From Galeruca laticollis (taxonomy: Eukaryota > Arthropoda > Insecta > Coleoptera > Chrysomelidae), in contig OY998177.1 in the NCBI GenBank assembly GCA_963921935.1, forward strand, positions 10,939,754 to 11,003,753: a stretch of DNA of 64,000 nt, given 5' to 3'. A program made the position numbers and the translations under genes. The notes beneath the pieces are model-generated. The model was not told where the DNA came from, searched no databases, and saw only the letters and a program-made list of their open reading frames with translations. Each line of letters begins with the position of its first letter. Within the stretch, counting starts at the first letter, position 1. This document shows positions 1-12,744 of this stretch, piece by piece.

Positions 1-1412
1 GACTCTTTCATACAACATACACGCACTCTGGTGAGATATTATTATAAGAGTGAAATACAATTATACAACTTGATAAACATGTGATTTTTAGAAATTGGCG
101 AAATACACTCCTAAAAGCGTCTATGCGTCACAAAATTTTAGTTCTTTGCATAAATTGGTAAGTACGCTTGACTTTTTAATATATTAATAAATTAACTTTT
201 ACTACCTTATTCACTTCACTGTTTTGATTGTTCACCTCAATGATCCGTTTCTTTAATTTGTCTCAGATTCTCCTCCTGGAAAACTCCATGCTGGCATTCC
301 GTTTCTACCAGAACAGGAATCGATGCCGCCCTTCATTCAAAGTCCAAGCAGCTCACACAAATTCCACTATTCAGTGTTTTTCAAAAGCTATTGTGGCTAT
401 TTTACTTCCACAAGATACAAGACACCATATTATAAAATAAAAATCATGGTTAGTACTGTACAACATTCGACAATTCCTTTTTTAATTATTAATATAAACT
501 TATCTACTTACATTGATGTATATCTTGTAAGTATAATGTATTTGTTCTTGAATTCTATAGTCAAATTTTTTATCTTCCAAATAATTTCAAAATGATTTTC
601 TTTACTAAAAAGTTTTTCTATTTACAAATTTTTCCTCCCCAAAAAGAACCTCTTAGTGAATAGACCCCATAATCAACAACCTTTTTTATTTCGATTTTTT
701 TTTCGTTAGCAACATAATTGTCGCCGATATGATCCTTTTTAAATGTTTATTTACCAATCAGATTTGACTATTTATTTTATCACTCAAATTCTTCATTTCA
801 ACCAGTGAAATGTTCATCCATTATATCAGGATATTGTATTCTAGGGTTTTTTAATTGCTTAGACTTCCTATATTATTTTCATTCAATAATATTTCCTAGT
901 ATTGTTAAAATGACATTTCCTAACCTCTAAGTATGTATGTCAAATGAATATTCATAATGTTTTAATAGATGACAGCTGTTACCTTTAAATATATATGCAA
1001 AATGAAAATTCGTTTCTTTTTTATGAGTCATGTTCTCTGAAATTCACATTATTATATACTTTTCTGCTCTGTTATGTCTAAACAGCTACACTAACTTACT
1101 TTAATGTTTTAATCAACAAATATTATGAGATTAGCTTGACTTTACAGAATAAAGCATTATTAGTTTCTCATCATGAACAAATTGTGATACTTGATCTTTT
1201 TTAATAAAAGTTTGGTTAATTTATTTCACATAAATTGTTTATCACACCTATTCGCAAATATCCCTACATTATACAGTCTGTCCTTTCTGTATGCCTTCTC
1301 TATCGAATAGTGGATCGTACAGATTGTCTCCATTCAAATGTTTAAAAAGTTTTTGACTTAAAAAAATTCTTCTAGATTACAATGTACAATCTTAATTCTT
1401 TATTGTTTGATA
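1..1412. other. AT-rich non-coding DNA
   Basis: I see no protein homology, tRNA fold or repeat structure here. The short open frames near 228-595 have no recognisable motif and look like chance ORFs in AT-rich DNA. Confidence 0.6.
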
Positions 1413-1432
1413 TACAGGGTGTTTCACTCTAT

Positions 1433-1530
<98 letters not shown>
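1413..1530. repeat. (TA)n microsatellite next to an ACAGGGTGTTTC motif
   Basis: An almost pure TA run covers 1438-1530, with small interruptions. Just left of it, at 1413-1430, lies TACAGGGTGTTTCACTC, which resembles the terminal motif (ACAGGGTG) of the two rosa-like mariners in this window. It may be a solo mariner end beside its TA target, but no matching second end is visible. The minus-strand ORF across the run encodes only a Tyr-Ile repeat. Confidence 0.75.
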
Positions 1531-1531
<1 letters not shown>

Positions 1532-1860
1532 CAACAAAGAGATTCATGGGTAATTCACGCAAAAAGGAAAAGGGGCCACTGAAACAGAGTGGACATGCAT
1601 CTTTCTGGCACCAAATGAGGATGTGAAATTTGGGAGCAAATATGTTAATCGAAACATGGGAAAACACAAAACAACGGATTTAAACAGGGAAACCAAACGC
1701 TCATTGGTGCCCTCAATTGGAAGATCCCGAGTTCTCGAGACAACAACCAAGATCGACACGGAGGCACCTATAGCTCCCCTGCCTGATTCTTCCGACCCAT
1801 AATAAACAACAAAGAAGATGTAGGAATATCGCGTGAATTACCCATGAATCTCTTTGTTGT
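1531..1860. mobile_element. 330-bp element with perfect 30-bp terminal inverted repeats
   Basis: Bases 1531-1560 and 1831-1860 are exact inverted copies over 30 bp. TA flanks both sides (1529-1530 and 1861-1862), but the left flank is a TA microsatellite, so a TA target duplication is weak evidence. The interior is less AT-rich than its surroundings and has a plus-strand frame of about 80 codons (1555-1803) that ends in two consecutive TAA stops. I do not recognise that peptide. It is probably a non-autonomous DNA transposon (MITE-like), possibly carrying a captured coding scrap. Confidence 0.6.
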
Positions 1861-1862
1861 TA

Positions 1863-2920
1863 TTGTTTACATACGACTATTAATTCGTTTCCATGATAGC
1901 TCGACCAACTAACTTACAAGGTTTATGTGATATATTACGCATTTTTATAAAACGTACGCGTATTTTTTTTTAAGTGCTAGTTCGCAAAATAATGAATTTG
2001 TTCCATAATCTAGCCGCGCTCTGTATATTCTAACACTTATACATACAGGGTACTTCTAAATTCATGCAAAAAATTCAGGAAATGATTGCTCGTATGCAGT
2101 TGTGTGATAGATCTTTCCAATGACAACGTTTCCTTGGCCCACCCCCTTCCGATATATCACCCCTAAAAGTTAATGTATAAAATTTAGTTTGAATTTTTTT
2201 CTCAAGTTTAAATAAAGATAGAAACTTGAAATATTCGTAATTTCCGTGCACTGGCGAAGAACTAACTACATGTATTTTTTTGGATATACCTGGTACATTA
2301 TAAGAGGGTGATATTACTATTCCTTACCGTATTTAATATCAAATATATTTCTTTAGATATCTAAGTACATTATTAAAATTTTGGTTTCAGTGCGGCCGGA
2401 CGTATTTGCGAAATTTTAATAAGCTTTTAGTTTCTGAGTTTTCAGATGTAACAAGATTTTAATGTTAAACCATTTGTTTTTGGAGACATCATCTTCTTAC
2501 ATTGCAAGCTGGCTATAATTTTTTTATTTCACCATATAGTTGCTAATAATTTCTTAGAAACTTAAGTGACAAGGTTTCTTCCTTATTCCAAAAATATTAT
2601 TTACACATAACTAAATTAATAGCTTCGCATGATACACATTCTTTATAAATCAAATAAGGAAGTTTGTGATAAACATAATCAATAATCAAATATCAAAAGT
2701 AAGGAAAAACAAGATTAAAAATAACGTTATTATATTTTTTGTAATCTGAACTATAGAATAATTGGTTAACATAACAGTGACTTTATATGTGGTTCAGTTG
2801 AACATATAAAACCCTCCATGTTTTCTTTTGGTATAAACCTACAGCTTGTCTTTTTCTCCCCATCTCTTCCTCACTAGCCTATTTTAATCTAGAAGAAAAT
2901 TGGCCTACCAATAATTATCA
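1863..2920. other. AT-rich non-coding DNA
   Basis: No coding signal is visible. TACAGGGTACTTCTAAATT at 2045-2063 faintly resembles a mariner terminus but has no partner, so no element is called. Confidence 0.5.
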
Positions 2921-2921
2921 T

Positions 2922-3326
2922 CTATTTCAACTGTTCCCCTCTTGGTAACAAATAATAAGGCTTGTGACAGTAATGCACAATTTCATATCTACAACCATCA
3001 TCATTTCTTATGAACCTATATAATCCTGTATTTCTATCAATAATTTCAAATAAACTTTTATCTCTGAATTGATATCTGAACGATAAGAAGCAGATACATA
3101 ACATATCTTGGAGTACAGATTGACATCAAAACGTTCATTTGTGCATTGTCACTTTTAAATCCAACGGAATAATATGCCACAACTCAAATTTCTTTTTTTC
3201 GTTATGATTATATATTATTTCTTCAATATAATTCGATGACACACATGTTTGATTGAAAAAGTTCACAGTTACAAATATATTTTTGTCCAACCCATTAGCT
3301 ACTGCATCAAAGTTGTAGAAATCCAA
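2922..3326 (-). pseudogene. Unrecognised minus-strand coding-like remnant
   Basis: Two adjacent minus-strand open frames (3326-3135 and 3104-2922) together give about 120 residues. The composition is varied and protein-like, with mixed charge, few homopolymer runs and several Cys, His and Tyr. They look like one frame broken by a stop and frameshift. I do not recognise the family. They could be a decayed host, viral or TE gene, or chance. No splice sites or start context support a working gene. Confidence 0.25.
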
Positions 3327-3785
3327 ACCCTTATTAGTTGAATCAAAATTTGACTTTTATTACTATGACAGCTCTTTCTGAACTTATTAACTAGCGTGAA
3401 ACATGTCTAGTTATTTACATTAATTTTACCGTTTAGTTGTATGAGTTCTATTTTCACGGTCGTCAGCTCCTATAGATTCACTCTAATACAGTAAGTATGT
3501 CACCAAGTGGCTATATACATACATACATACATACAGATGTCGCTATTAATAGGGTTTACGTTGTTTTTGAGGTTATTTAATATTTATGGTATTATAGCCA
3601 TATGTTCAAAAAAATAGTTGCTTCTCCGAATCTAGCAAAGTCTTTAAATTAACTTTATTAATGGCAGGGAGGGACGAAATTGCTCCCGCATAGCGGCGCT
3701 GATGTAGCTAGAGGTTTTTGACAGTCTGAGTTTTTTATATGACGATTACTGTTTTGTTCTATGTTGTATTATTTTCGTCGGTTTT

Positions 3786-3908
3786 GAGACGGTTTTTTTG
3801 GCAAAGTGAGTGATAAATATGGTGGTTGTACTGTAACGCAATTGGAGAAAGAGTTAAGAAAGAGAAATGCCAAGGTTGTTGGGATAAAAGAGGGCTTAAT
3901 CGAAAGGT
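3786..3908 (+). CDS. Exon encoding a SAP-like DNA-binding motif
   Basis: An open plus-strand frame ends exactly at a strong splice donor (AAAG|GTAAGC, near 3907). Its last about 30 residues match the SAP motif pattern: leucine-rich helix, a central LRKRN, a V-x-G-I-K turn, then LIER. SAP motifs (about 35 residues, two helices) bind AT-rich DNA. In arthropods they often form the N-terminal exon of multi-exon TE-encoded proteins, as well as of nuclear host proteins. No matching downstream exon is visible before the PLE at 5.7 kb. The start codon is uncertain; a moderately GC-rich stretch at 3660-3720 could be the 5' flank. The SAP call is by pattern only. Confidence 0.5.
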
Positions 3909-5215
3909 AAGCCGTTCATAACCTTAAGTTATTCCTGTTTCCGGTCAATGAACGATAACTTGTCATTTTCAAATGGGAATAATGAATGCATATAATTTGT
4001 GTGATTCGAAATTGGCATACTGTTATACATGTATCGGACAAATTTCATCTTGGGTATAGACACATATCTGTAAGAGTAACAAGGAACGCAGTTATATTAT
4101 AATATCGAGAGAGACGGAATGCTGTCCTTTCCTCCTGTTACCCAACTCGACTCAAAAGTGCTGTGTAAAACGGTCTGTGATCTGACCAATCAGGAATCTA
4201 CGGAACTGCCAACTTAAATTCAAATAACCTCTAGTTTAAAAGTGGTTTGACAATGTTTAGTGTCAATGAGTCATTATTTGCCGGGCGTGGCAGCAGAAAC
4301 ATTCAAAAATTGAATTACCGCTGAAACGTGCAGACTATTTTTACAACCGAATTTTAAATCGTTAAGTGGTAGTTTGGCTGTAATTCTTTAAAATATACTA
4401 ATAATTCATTGATAGTGGCTTTTGCATATAGACCTATCCCTACGGAAGTGAATGGTTTTGGTTCATTATGAAAATTTAAAAAAAATCAGTTATCTACTAA
4501 ATTGCAGTCATCTGCTTCACAATGTGTGTTGTAGTTCTTGACTATCATTGTTACAAAAGATAAGCTGTACTTGAAAAAGCTTGGGTATAATTACTATGTT
4601 CAACTACTTTTGGTGGTGTATCATGTGAGGGTTGAAAAGATAATCCAAATTTAAGTCTTTTGCGTAATGTACTTTCAAATACGTCATCATCAAAATGATC
4701 TGCACACAACCTTTGAGCATCGGATGTGTAAGGATATTATAAAATTTTGTACCATCGTTCCCTTTGATTAATGTCAGAATATTTTGTTCTCAACCTCCAA
4801 ATTGCTAAGTGGCCAAAAATATTTAATATTATATTTTTTTGCAATACAACTATGATGAAATATTCCTGGTGATAAGATTTTAAAAGTTCACTTACTTTTA
4901 TTTATTTTATCGGAACTAAAGTCGTAAATAAATTAAAATAACCCTATTCACCCTTGTCGGACCATAACCATGCTTTTATTTTTGACACGTTGACTTTGAT
5001 AAACTCAAGCCAGATTCACACCAACCAATGTAAGATTTGTTAACCTGTCTTGGTGACGAGTTTCAATGTAGTGACTTCAAGCGTATCCCCTTTTCGAGCT
5101 ATTCGATGGGAAATTCTAATGATACTTCGATATTTAAGCAGATCATCATTTACAGACTCATTAAAACGCCATAACCAAGATATTCTTTCCAATACTGTAT
5201 ATAAATAAATTTCGG
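3909..5215. other. Intergenic or intron sequence
   Basis: AT-rich and without coding frames. If the SAP exon is real, part of this may be its intron. Confidence 0.5.
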
Positions 5216-5217
5216 TT

Positions 5218-5480
5218 TTTTACTGCACCTCCGTTTTAGTCAAAATTTCAATGATTTCGACATATTGCCCTGGCTGTTCTTCCAAGAGAAAAACAACTAC
5301 TTTCCTGGCTAATGCAGAATATTGAATTACATCTCCTTCGAATAACGTGACGTCGATCGACCCTTTTGTCGCAGCTGCAAGGTCAAGGACATAGTCCTCT
5401 GACCGGTTTCGACCTTCTTGGGTCTCTCCGAGAGTGCTGTAATGCCTTCAGAGTCTGTAATCTGAACTGAATATTCCGTC
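5218..5480 (-). pseudogene. Unrecognised minus-strand open frame, about 85 codons
   Basis: On the minus strand a frame runs from about 5480 to a TAA at 5218-5220 with a single TGA (about 5452). It reads as plausible protein: acidic N-terminal part, an LDLAAATKG segment, then hydrophobic VVVFLLEEQPGQY. GC content is higher than the flanks. The same strand contains GAAACCGGTC, which resembles the GAAA plus palindrome signature of the hammerhead loci elsewhere in the window. This may therefore be PLE-related non-coding sequence instead. Identity is unresolved. Confidence 0.3.
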
Positions 5481-5744
5481 CTCGACAACATACTTTATAA
5501 ATTTTTACGACATATCACATAACAGACTATAACTTACACCTAAACAAAACGAGCATTTTGAAAACATGACTGCCATTGATGAAAATTTGTATTTAAATAT
5601 ACGAGTATTTGTTCTATATAATGAAAGCAGGCGTAACGAGGTTTTAATTTGTCTTTTTTGGTTTGACTGGTATTGGAACTGATTTTATATTTATATAGGA
5701 AGTGGTAATACATTTATTATATTTGGAATGTGCCACGTGTTTCT

Positions 5745-7015
5745 TCATATTTCTAAGTTTTTATAATATTATTATAAATTTTACTAAGATTTTTTGTGTC
5801 AGTCTTTGAATTTACGGAACTGGTTTTTCTTTGGATTTCTATCATTTCTAGAACTTCGCGTTTTTTTGTGTGGTTTTCACTTTGAAGAATTTTTATATTT
5901 TCGTAATCAAATTCGTGTTAGTTTCCTGAAATATGTATAGTGAGTGCCGTTTTGTTTCGTTTGTCATATTTGTGACTATTTGTTCTGACTTGTTTGTCCG
6001 ATGTAGACCCCTTACATGGTATATCATAGACTATAATTCTCTTTTTTCCTTTGAGATTGAACTTTTCAGATAAGTGTAATTGGTTTTTAGTAGGTTGTAG
6101 GTGAAAATGTCTTTTTTAGGTTTTCTGATAAATTTGGTATGTACGTCAAAGTGAGGAATTGGTTTGTTTTATTGTCAATTTTAGTTTTTGTATTATTATA
6201 GTTATAAAATATAAGTAAACCTTATTTATCAAATTTGTAGGATAGTTGTTGAGTATAAGGGAATCTTTAGCTTTTATTATTACATTGTCTCTGAATTCGG
6301 GGACGGACAGATTTATTGACCGATCTGCGAGTCCTATAATAACAGATTTTTTTTGTGTTAGAGGGTGTTGTGATTTAAAGTTTAAATATCGGGAAGAACA
6401 GTTATCTTTTGTGTGCCATTCCGTTTTTATGGTATCAGTTATATGATGGAGGGTAAGGTCCATAAAGTTCATATGATTATTTTTTTCTAGTTCAATGGTA
6501 AACTGTAGTCTGTCATGATAACTGTTGAAATTTTGTAAGACTAAATGTTCTGCATTTTTTGTTATTGCTAATATGCAGTCGTCAACATACCTGTTAAAAA
6601 ATAGTGTTTTGACCAGTATTGTTTCTTCAAGGTCTTCCATAATTAATTGAGTAATGACGCTAGAAATCGAGGTCCCCATGGCACACCTTTCAATTTGTTG
6701 GTAAAATGGCTCTTCATACAAAAAATAGGTGGAATTCAGAGTGAGTGCTATAGCTTCTAAGAAGTCAGGTATATCAGTGTACGTTTTAATCTGATTCCAT
6801 TTTTTTATTATTATATTTTTTGCTAAGTTTATAGGAAAAATCGTATATAATGATTTAACATCCAAGGATGCTAGTATATAATTTTATGGCATGGTGATGT
6901 TTTTAATCTTATTTTTGAAATCCTTCGAGACTTTTATGTAGTATTTATTCTGGTAAACAATGTTCTCAAGAATTTTTTTAATATATTTGGATAGTTTTTC
7001 GATAGGCGATTGGAT
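5745..7015 (-). mobile_element. Penelope-like element fragment (RT plus decayed GIY-YIG)
   Basis: The open segment 6865-6146 (minus) contains PLE reverse transcriptase landmarks: DVKSLYT near the start, the catalytic YVDD, and NFMDL in the thumb. Homology extends upstream to about 7015 (SPIEKLSKYIKK, then a stop, then ILASLDVKSLYT). Downstream, the remnant of a GIY-YIG endonuclease (VYDIPCKGSTSDKQ, then EVLEMIEIQ) runs to about 5745 with the GIY-YIG core mostly lost. Known family logic: PLE RTs are telomerase-like and pair with a C-terminal GIY-YIG nuclease. The 5' part of RT is missing and several stops are present, so this is a dead 5'-truncated copy. No hammerhead fold was found at its 3' side. 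Confidence 0.9.
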
Positions 7016-7019
7016 ACAT

Positions 7020-8899
7020 GAAACAATGAAATAAAAATGTATTAACTAGTAGTTGAATGTCTATAAAAATAGTCCCCAATCCCAAGAATACAAAATAATT
7101 GGATAGAAAATATCCTGTATCTCAAATGAACATTTGTGACTACTGTATATAATACGAATACTAACAATTGACACAATAGATATGGTGTTGAAGAACTACA
7201 TGGTTTAATCACGAATTTCGATCTGTACGACAGAAATCATAACTTTGAACGCAGCTCTTTAGAGACAATAGATTAACAGTAATCTGATAGGATCGTTCAA
7301 ATTTGAAATATTTGGATTCAAATAAGCTGACATTGACAATTGAAAGACCTCCAGCCTAAGTAGCGCCACCTACTTCAAGCTTTCCAGATTGCCTGCCATT
7401 GAAAAGTATTTCCTTGCGCCCATATTGTTAATTCTATAGCTTTCACTCGTTGATGTGATTACATAATAAATTACGGGGTGACCCAAAATTGCTGGAAGAC
7501 AGAGCTACCACGTGTGACAGAGGTCAAAAAAGTTGATTGTACCTCATTTACTTATATACTAAAACGTACCGTTTGCCCGTAAGAAGAGTCCAAAGTTTAC
7601 ATAAAAAAACACATTTTTGAACGCTGTTCAGAACAAAGTGAAGCAAATTGAATGAAATTTGACAAAAGTTCATTTCAGAGAATTACTCTTCTTTCTGTAA
7701 TTAAACCAACCCCAAAGAAGTTGGGGAAAGGCTAAAACCACTCTCACACTTTGACATTTTTTTTCTTATGGGTTACTCTTGTGAAAATGTCGTATTCCGC
7801 ATAGTTCTGAACCCTACACCTATATCCATTTTTCCTGTGTCTGGTCTTATCCTCTCGCCTCGTTTTTTCAAGTACTTTCTCAGACTTTCCACAATTAATA
7901 CTATATTTTTTTGTGTTTAACTCTCATCTGCAATTTTCCTTCTTTTGAATTTATGAATAATCCAATTCAGTTTATTTATCTATTCTTTATTTTCATTTAT
8001 AATTCTCTCCACTTCTAAGGTACTTATATTTATTGGAAGTTAAATTTGTATTCAGTAATTTTCACTTAAGCTTTTATATACAGTGTATCACATTTTTATC
8101 ACACTTTCACATCTCTACATCTCTTGCTCTATTTATCCGCAGCTGAAATAATTTAGTAAAACGATTTTACAATTTATTCTTTATACTGAAAACCCAAATT
8201 TCTTGCACTAGAAAGCTCAAGAATATTATTACGATTCTGGAGATTGTGCTAGTAGCTAACAAATAATTCGTTAGCCCTATTATAGAGTGATTTTAATCCG
8301 GATATGTATCTCAAATGAAGCTTGGATTTCTTACACATTATTTACAGTAGCTTTTATGGGAGGATTTGGAAATAATCCAAAACTAAGTGGTCTTAGTGAA
8401 TTATATAGCAATGCTATTCATTTTTTTTAACCAAAAGCTTATCGATCCAAGATTTTTTGCATGTAGATATATGAGTAGTTGAATGGACAAATAATGGGAG
8501 ACTTCATGCCAAATGTTTCCATCTCTAGAATAGAGAAATTACATCAACGTAGACGATACTTTTTAGATAAATTCATCTGATACTAGGTCCATCAGATTGA
8601 ACATTATAAGAAAGTGTGTTCATCATTAAATGAATATTATAGTTACTCAGAGATAAAAAGCATGATTAGTGAATAAGAAAGAAGACCAAAGTTATACACT
8701 TAAATGGAGATTGGCAGGTTAGTTAATTTGCCCCTACCCCAATAGATATTTTCAACAAACACATATATAGTCGTAATGCACTCCTAATGCACCAATATGT
8801 TCCATGAATGATTTTTTGCACCATATTTCTCGAGAGACTACAGCTATTTGTTTTAGGGGGGCGGGGCAAATAAACATTAAATGTAAGTAAAGTCGCCAC
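7020..8899. other. AT-rich non-coding DNA
   Basis: No convincing coding signal. ACGGGGTGACCCAAAATTG near 7474 faintly resembles a mariner end, without a partner. Confidence 0.5.
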
Positions 8900-8904
8900 C
8901 CTCC

Positions 8905-9313
8905 TAAATGACAATTTCAGAAGAAAGCGAATGTAGCAAAATCTGGTTGAGAATTGGAAAAATATGGCATATAAGAAGAGAAAAAGGACAAGCTACTTGG
9001 AACTAGTAGCAGCGATTTTTATCGACGGACTTTTCGAACAAAAAAGTGCTAGTGGGTTGAACTAATGCAAAATGACAACCTAGAAGGCCTCAAACCTATA
9101 AAAACCAATAGAAGCTATGTTACACTATCCAACATGTGTGGATATGATTCGGTAATTCAAATACTCGTCATCGGTTTCTGCGATAGTCAATCTTTTATAG
9201 ATTTGTTAACCTCATTTGCTATAAATAAAAGCGAACTGGTACTGGTAGCAATTGTACATAGGTACTATTGTGAACGAGGGTGTAAATACAAAGATTTACA
9301 GGCTTCGAGATGA
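8905..9313 (+). pseudogene. Possible fragment of a TE protein with an NMCGYDSV motif
   Basis: The plus-strand frame 9065-9313 contains LSNMCGYDSVIQILV. This resembles an N-C-x-x-D-S block I associate with uncharacterised proteins repeated in arthropod genomes, some of which may be cysteine-protease-like. Upstream, 8905-9060 reads as basic coding sequence in another frame, suggesting a frameshifted remnant. There is no start or splice evidence and no second domain. Identification is weak; it could be chance. Confidence 0.3.
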
Positions 9314-9570
9314 GTTACATTATAAAGGTTTTGTATATAATAAAAGAATCCCAATGGCACGAGGCTTATTTCAGTAAAGATTCAAAACAAAAAAAATTAA
9401 ATTTTCATAAACAAATGTTTTCATGTACGTTTTAGAAAACAATTTTTCATACAAAAGCTGTAGAACGTGTTAAGTTCCAAAAAAATCTCAGTAACTTTTT
9501 TGAGTAAGATCAAAAACAAAATAAATACGATTTCTTTTCAATTTTGACAGGCCGCCATTTTGTTTCTACT

Positions 9571-9796
9571 AGGCCGATCTGGCCCGTTTCCGAACTCGTC
9601 CAAGATTTTGGCCAAACCAATTTCTGTAGCGAGTTTGGTTTCCATCAGTCAAAAAATGCGCCCTCTATCGTGCTTACTAATTCCGTTATAACACACGATA
9701 GAGGGCACATTTTTTGACTGATGGAAACCAAACTTGCTACAGAAATTGGTTTGGCCAAAATCTTGGACGAGTTCGTTAACGGGCCAGATCGGCCCA
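9571..9796. repeat. Foldback element with about 102-bp arms
   Basis: Bases 9571-9672 and 9694-9796 are near-perfect inverted repeats around a 21-bp AT-rich loop (9673-9693). Arm ends read AGGCCGATCTGGCCCG and its complement, and are far more GC-rich than the flanks. No ORF is present. Transcripts would form a long hairpin. The outer ends have no clear target duplication. It is best called a foldback MITE of unknown superfamily. Confidence 0.85.
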
Positions 9797-9799
9797 GTT

Positions 9800-9907
9800 T
9801 ATTTTTAATCTAAAGCCGGAGGCATGTAGACCTTCTCCCTTTAAGTTCTGGATGCAAGTATATAATTGATTATAATCTTTGTGTTAATTAATTATTATAT
9901 TTACTGT

Positions 9908-9951
<44 letters not shown>

Positions 9952-11871
9952 TGATTCAATTACCTTGTTACTTATTATTCTTCTAAAGAATGAATGAAAT
10001 GAGCGATCTTGAGCTAAATTTATTATAGATAATGAATACAAATGCAAAACACTGTTAAGAAATCTGTTTAATGAAAATTGTTTGAAATCAAATTTAAATT
10101 ATTTATCATACAAGAATAGTACTGGTACCGCCACAGTACAATATTCAATCATGCGCTCTGTAATTCTATTAGGCGGAAACATTGCCAGCTTCTGCGCATA
10201 GGAAAGTCACGTACACTTTCAGCTGGTCAAAAGCGATGAGAACTGTATCATTCACGGTCAATGACACATACACGCTATATTTACAAGATTTTAAACACAC
10301 ATAAAATAGAAATTATCAACTTATTACTTGAGAAAACAATACAAATTAATATGAACGAAATGGAATAGTGGTGATAATTAAGTGATTATACATGCATTAT
10401 GATGAGGAATGGAAGATGCATGAAACTTATCTATTAGGGGAACAATAGTGAGATAACATTAATATTAGAGGTGAGTGAGATTTCAAAAAAAAATTATTAT
10501 AAGGATTGATTATAGTTCTTAGATATTCATTAAGGAAATTTTATATTCAGCATCTTAAAATGCTTAGGCCTTTTTTTGTTAAAAATTTGTGATTTATTCA
10601 AAGAAATTATTTATTTCTCATTAGTTATGTCTTTGGATCCAAATTAATATTTAAAATACACAGACCTTGAGTCCTATTCTTCCGTATGCTATACAATGAG
10701 GCTTCTGGAGTTTCCCAAATTCTTGACGATTTCTTTTTACAAAGAAATGCGCCTTTCTGGACATTTTCTCGTTCTCACTAGACTTTACACACTTTATATT
10801 TTCTTTACTTAGCAACATCTTATACTCTACTTTAAATTTTTCAATTTAAAAAAATTGTCGAAGCCTTCGTACACGATGTTAACTGTTCTCAAACCCACGC
10901 TAGACTTCTTTTCTTTCCCGATTCAACAAACTTTTTCACACAGGAAGTTCAAAGCCAACTTTTTACTACTTATAACACAATAATTGTTTGGGCCTTTTGT
11001 AGTTAGAAATATTGAAACAGTTCTTCAAAAAGTCTTGGAGGATATTAACAATTAGGCACACATATGGCTATAGTCTTGAATTTTTCATAATTTGTCCTTT
11101 CTCCTTATGACAATGAATCATTTTATTAATTTTCACCATTTTTGAGGTGTTCTTATATATATAAATTACATAAAACTTAAAATCTAAAAAATCTACTATT
11201 ATATATACAATTGTATAGCTTTAGTTCTTCTAATTTTTGCTATATTAATTTTATATATTAACTATTAATTATTTCAAAATTTGATTCTTATGTTAAATAT
11301 TCTATTACTTAGTTACCAATAAATTTAGGATGGCAATAAATTCCCTATTTTTTCGTTACTTCCGCTTTGTTGAGCTACATGAATCCAATATTTCGTTGAC
11401 ATATAGCTTGGCTGTGTTCCGTGTGTCAAATAAATATTAATTGTTTTATACGTTCTTTCCTGATTATGTATTTTTATTATTATATGTAAATATTGATAAT
11501 CTGTTATTAAATCTGATACTAATTTTATTTAATTTCAGATATCAAGTGATGATAAGTTTTAATTCCCAGTGTATTCATATGGCCGTGTTCAGAATGTTTA
11601 TATATGTTTACATTGACTTGATTTTGGATTCTTTCATGAAGGTATATATTTTTTAATTATTTGAACAATCCTTTTATGGTTTTTATTTACTATCCTTCAA
11701 TTCATCTGATCAAATGATTTCCTTAATATTTACTGATATAACAGCTCATTTCATTCAATTTGTTTAGATGAAATTTTTAGTTTTTGACGAGGTTGTGTCT
11801 ACTGATACAACATGTGTAATGATATATTATCTTTCTTTCTGGTGATATCAGTTGAATTGTTTTAATATCTT

Positions 11872-11874
<3 letters not shown>
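9800..11874. other. AT-rich non-coding DNA with a small (TA)n
   Basis: A TA run lies at 9912-9948. Otherwise I see no genes. The open frame at 11441-11656 is hydrophobic AT-rich noise. Confidence 0.5.

Positions 11875-11925
<51 letters not shown>
11875..11925. repeat. (TA)n microsatellite at a PLE boundary
   Basis: A pure TA run of about 50 bp directly abuts the minus-strand PLE segment starting at 11926. Confidence 0.95.
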
Positions 11926-11928
<3 letters not shown>

Positions 11929-12744
11929 CTTGATCTTTGCCGTGGAACATAGGGTCTAATATATTAGTTATTCTATTTTTGATTTGTTTAATTAAATACG
12001 TTTTCATAGAATATTTATGATAAGACCAAAAGTTCATTAATCTCCCATAACTTATTGGTTTTCTATACCAGTCAATCGATAATGTGTTATTATCATTTCT
12101 TATTAATTTAGTATCCAAAAATGGTATACTTTGGCAAAACATGTGATTGATAAAGATCATATTATTGACTTTGATTCTGTAAGTATTTTAGATATTCAAT
12201 CAAATATTCGAAAAAGACTTCTCTTAGAAATGGCTCAAATTTCTCAAGAAACTAATATCATTAATAAGAAAAGTGATCATAAGAATTTGAGTGATATTTA
12301 TTATTACTTATTGTCTATTGATAAAAACCATAAATGTCTTTCAATTTCAAATTCTTCTTCTGTTCAAAAAAACATTTTGTAGGTTAATAAAATGGCATTT
12401 CTATAATCAAAAAAGAAAGAAGATAACCACAAATACATTAACTGTATATAGATCTATGGTTAATTTAAACATAACCTTAATTTCTTTAATTATTTCTATG
12501 TTTCAATATAAAAAAAGAATAACTATTTAGAACGATTTTATTTACTTTCAATTTGACAATTATTTTTAAAAAATTCAAATATTTCTTTTGATGTTATATA
12601 CAATTTACCATTTACATCTACTATAATTTACATTCTCATATACTTTATCCTTGATAATGGAATGAATAAATTCTGAAAGCTTGGACATAAAAGTGTGAAG
12701 GGTACTCGTTTTAATTTGCCGCTTCCCCAATAAACCTATGTTGA

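Noticed and set aside
2041..2065. ACAGGGTACTTC as a mariner terminus
   Set aside because: No partner end, transposase or TA-bounded module within reach.
3430..3475. Minus-strand CTGACGA followed by GTGAAA as a hammerhead
   Set aside because: No room for helix II between the core and GAAA, and no helix I pairing.
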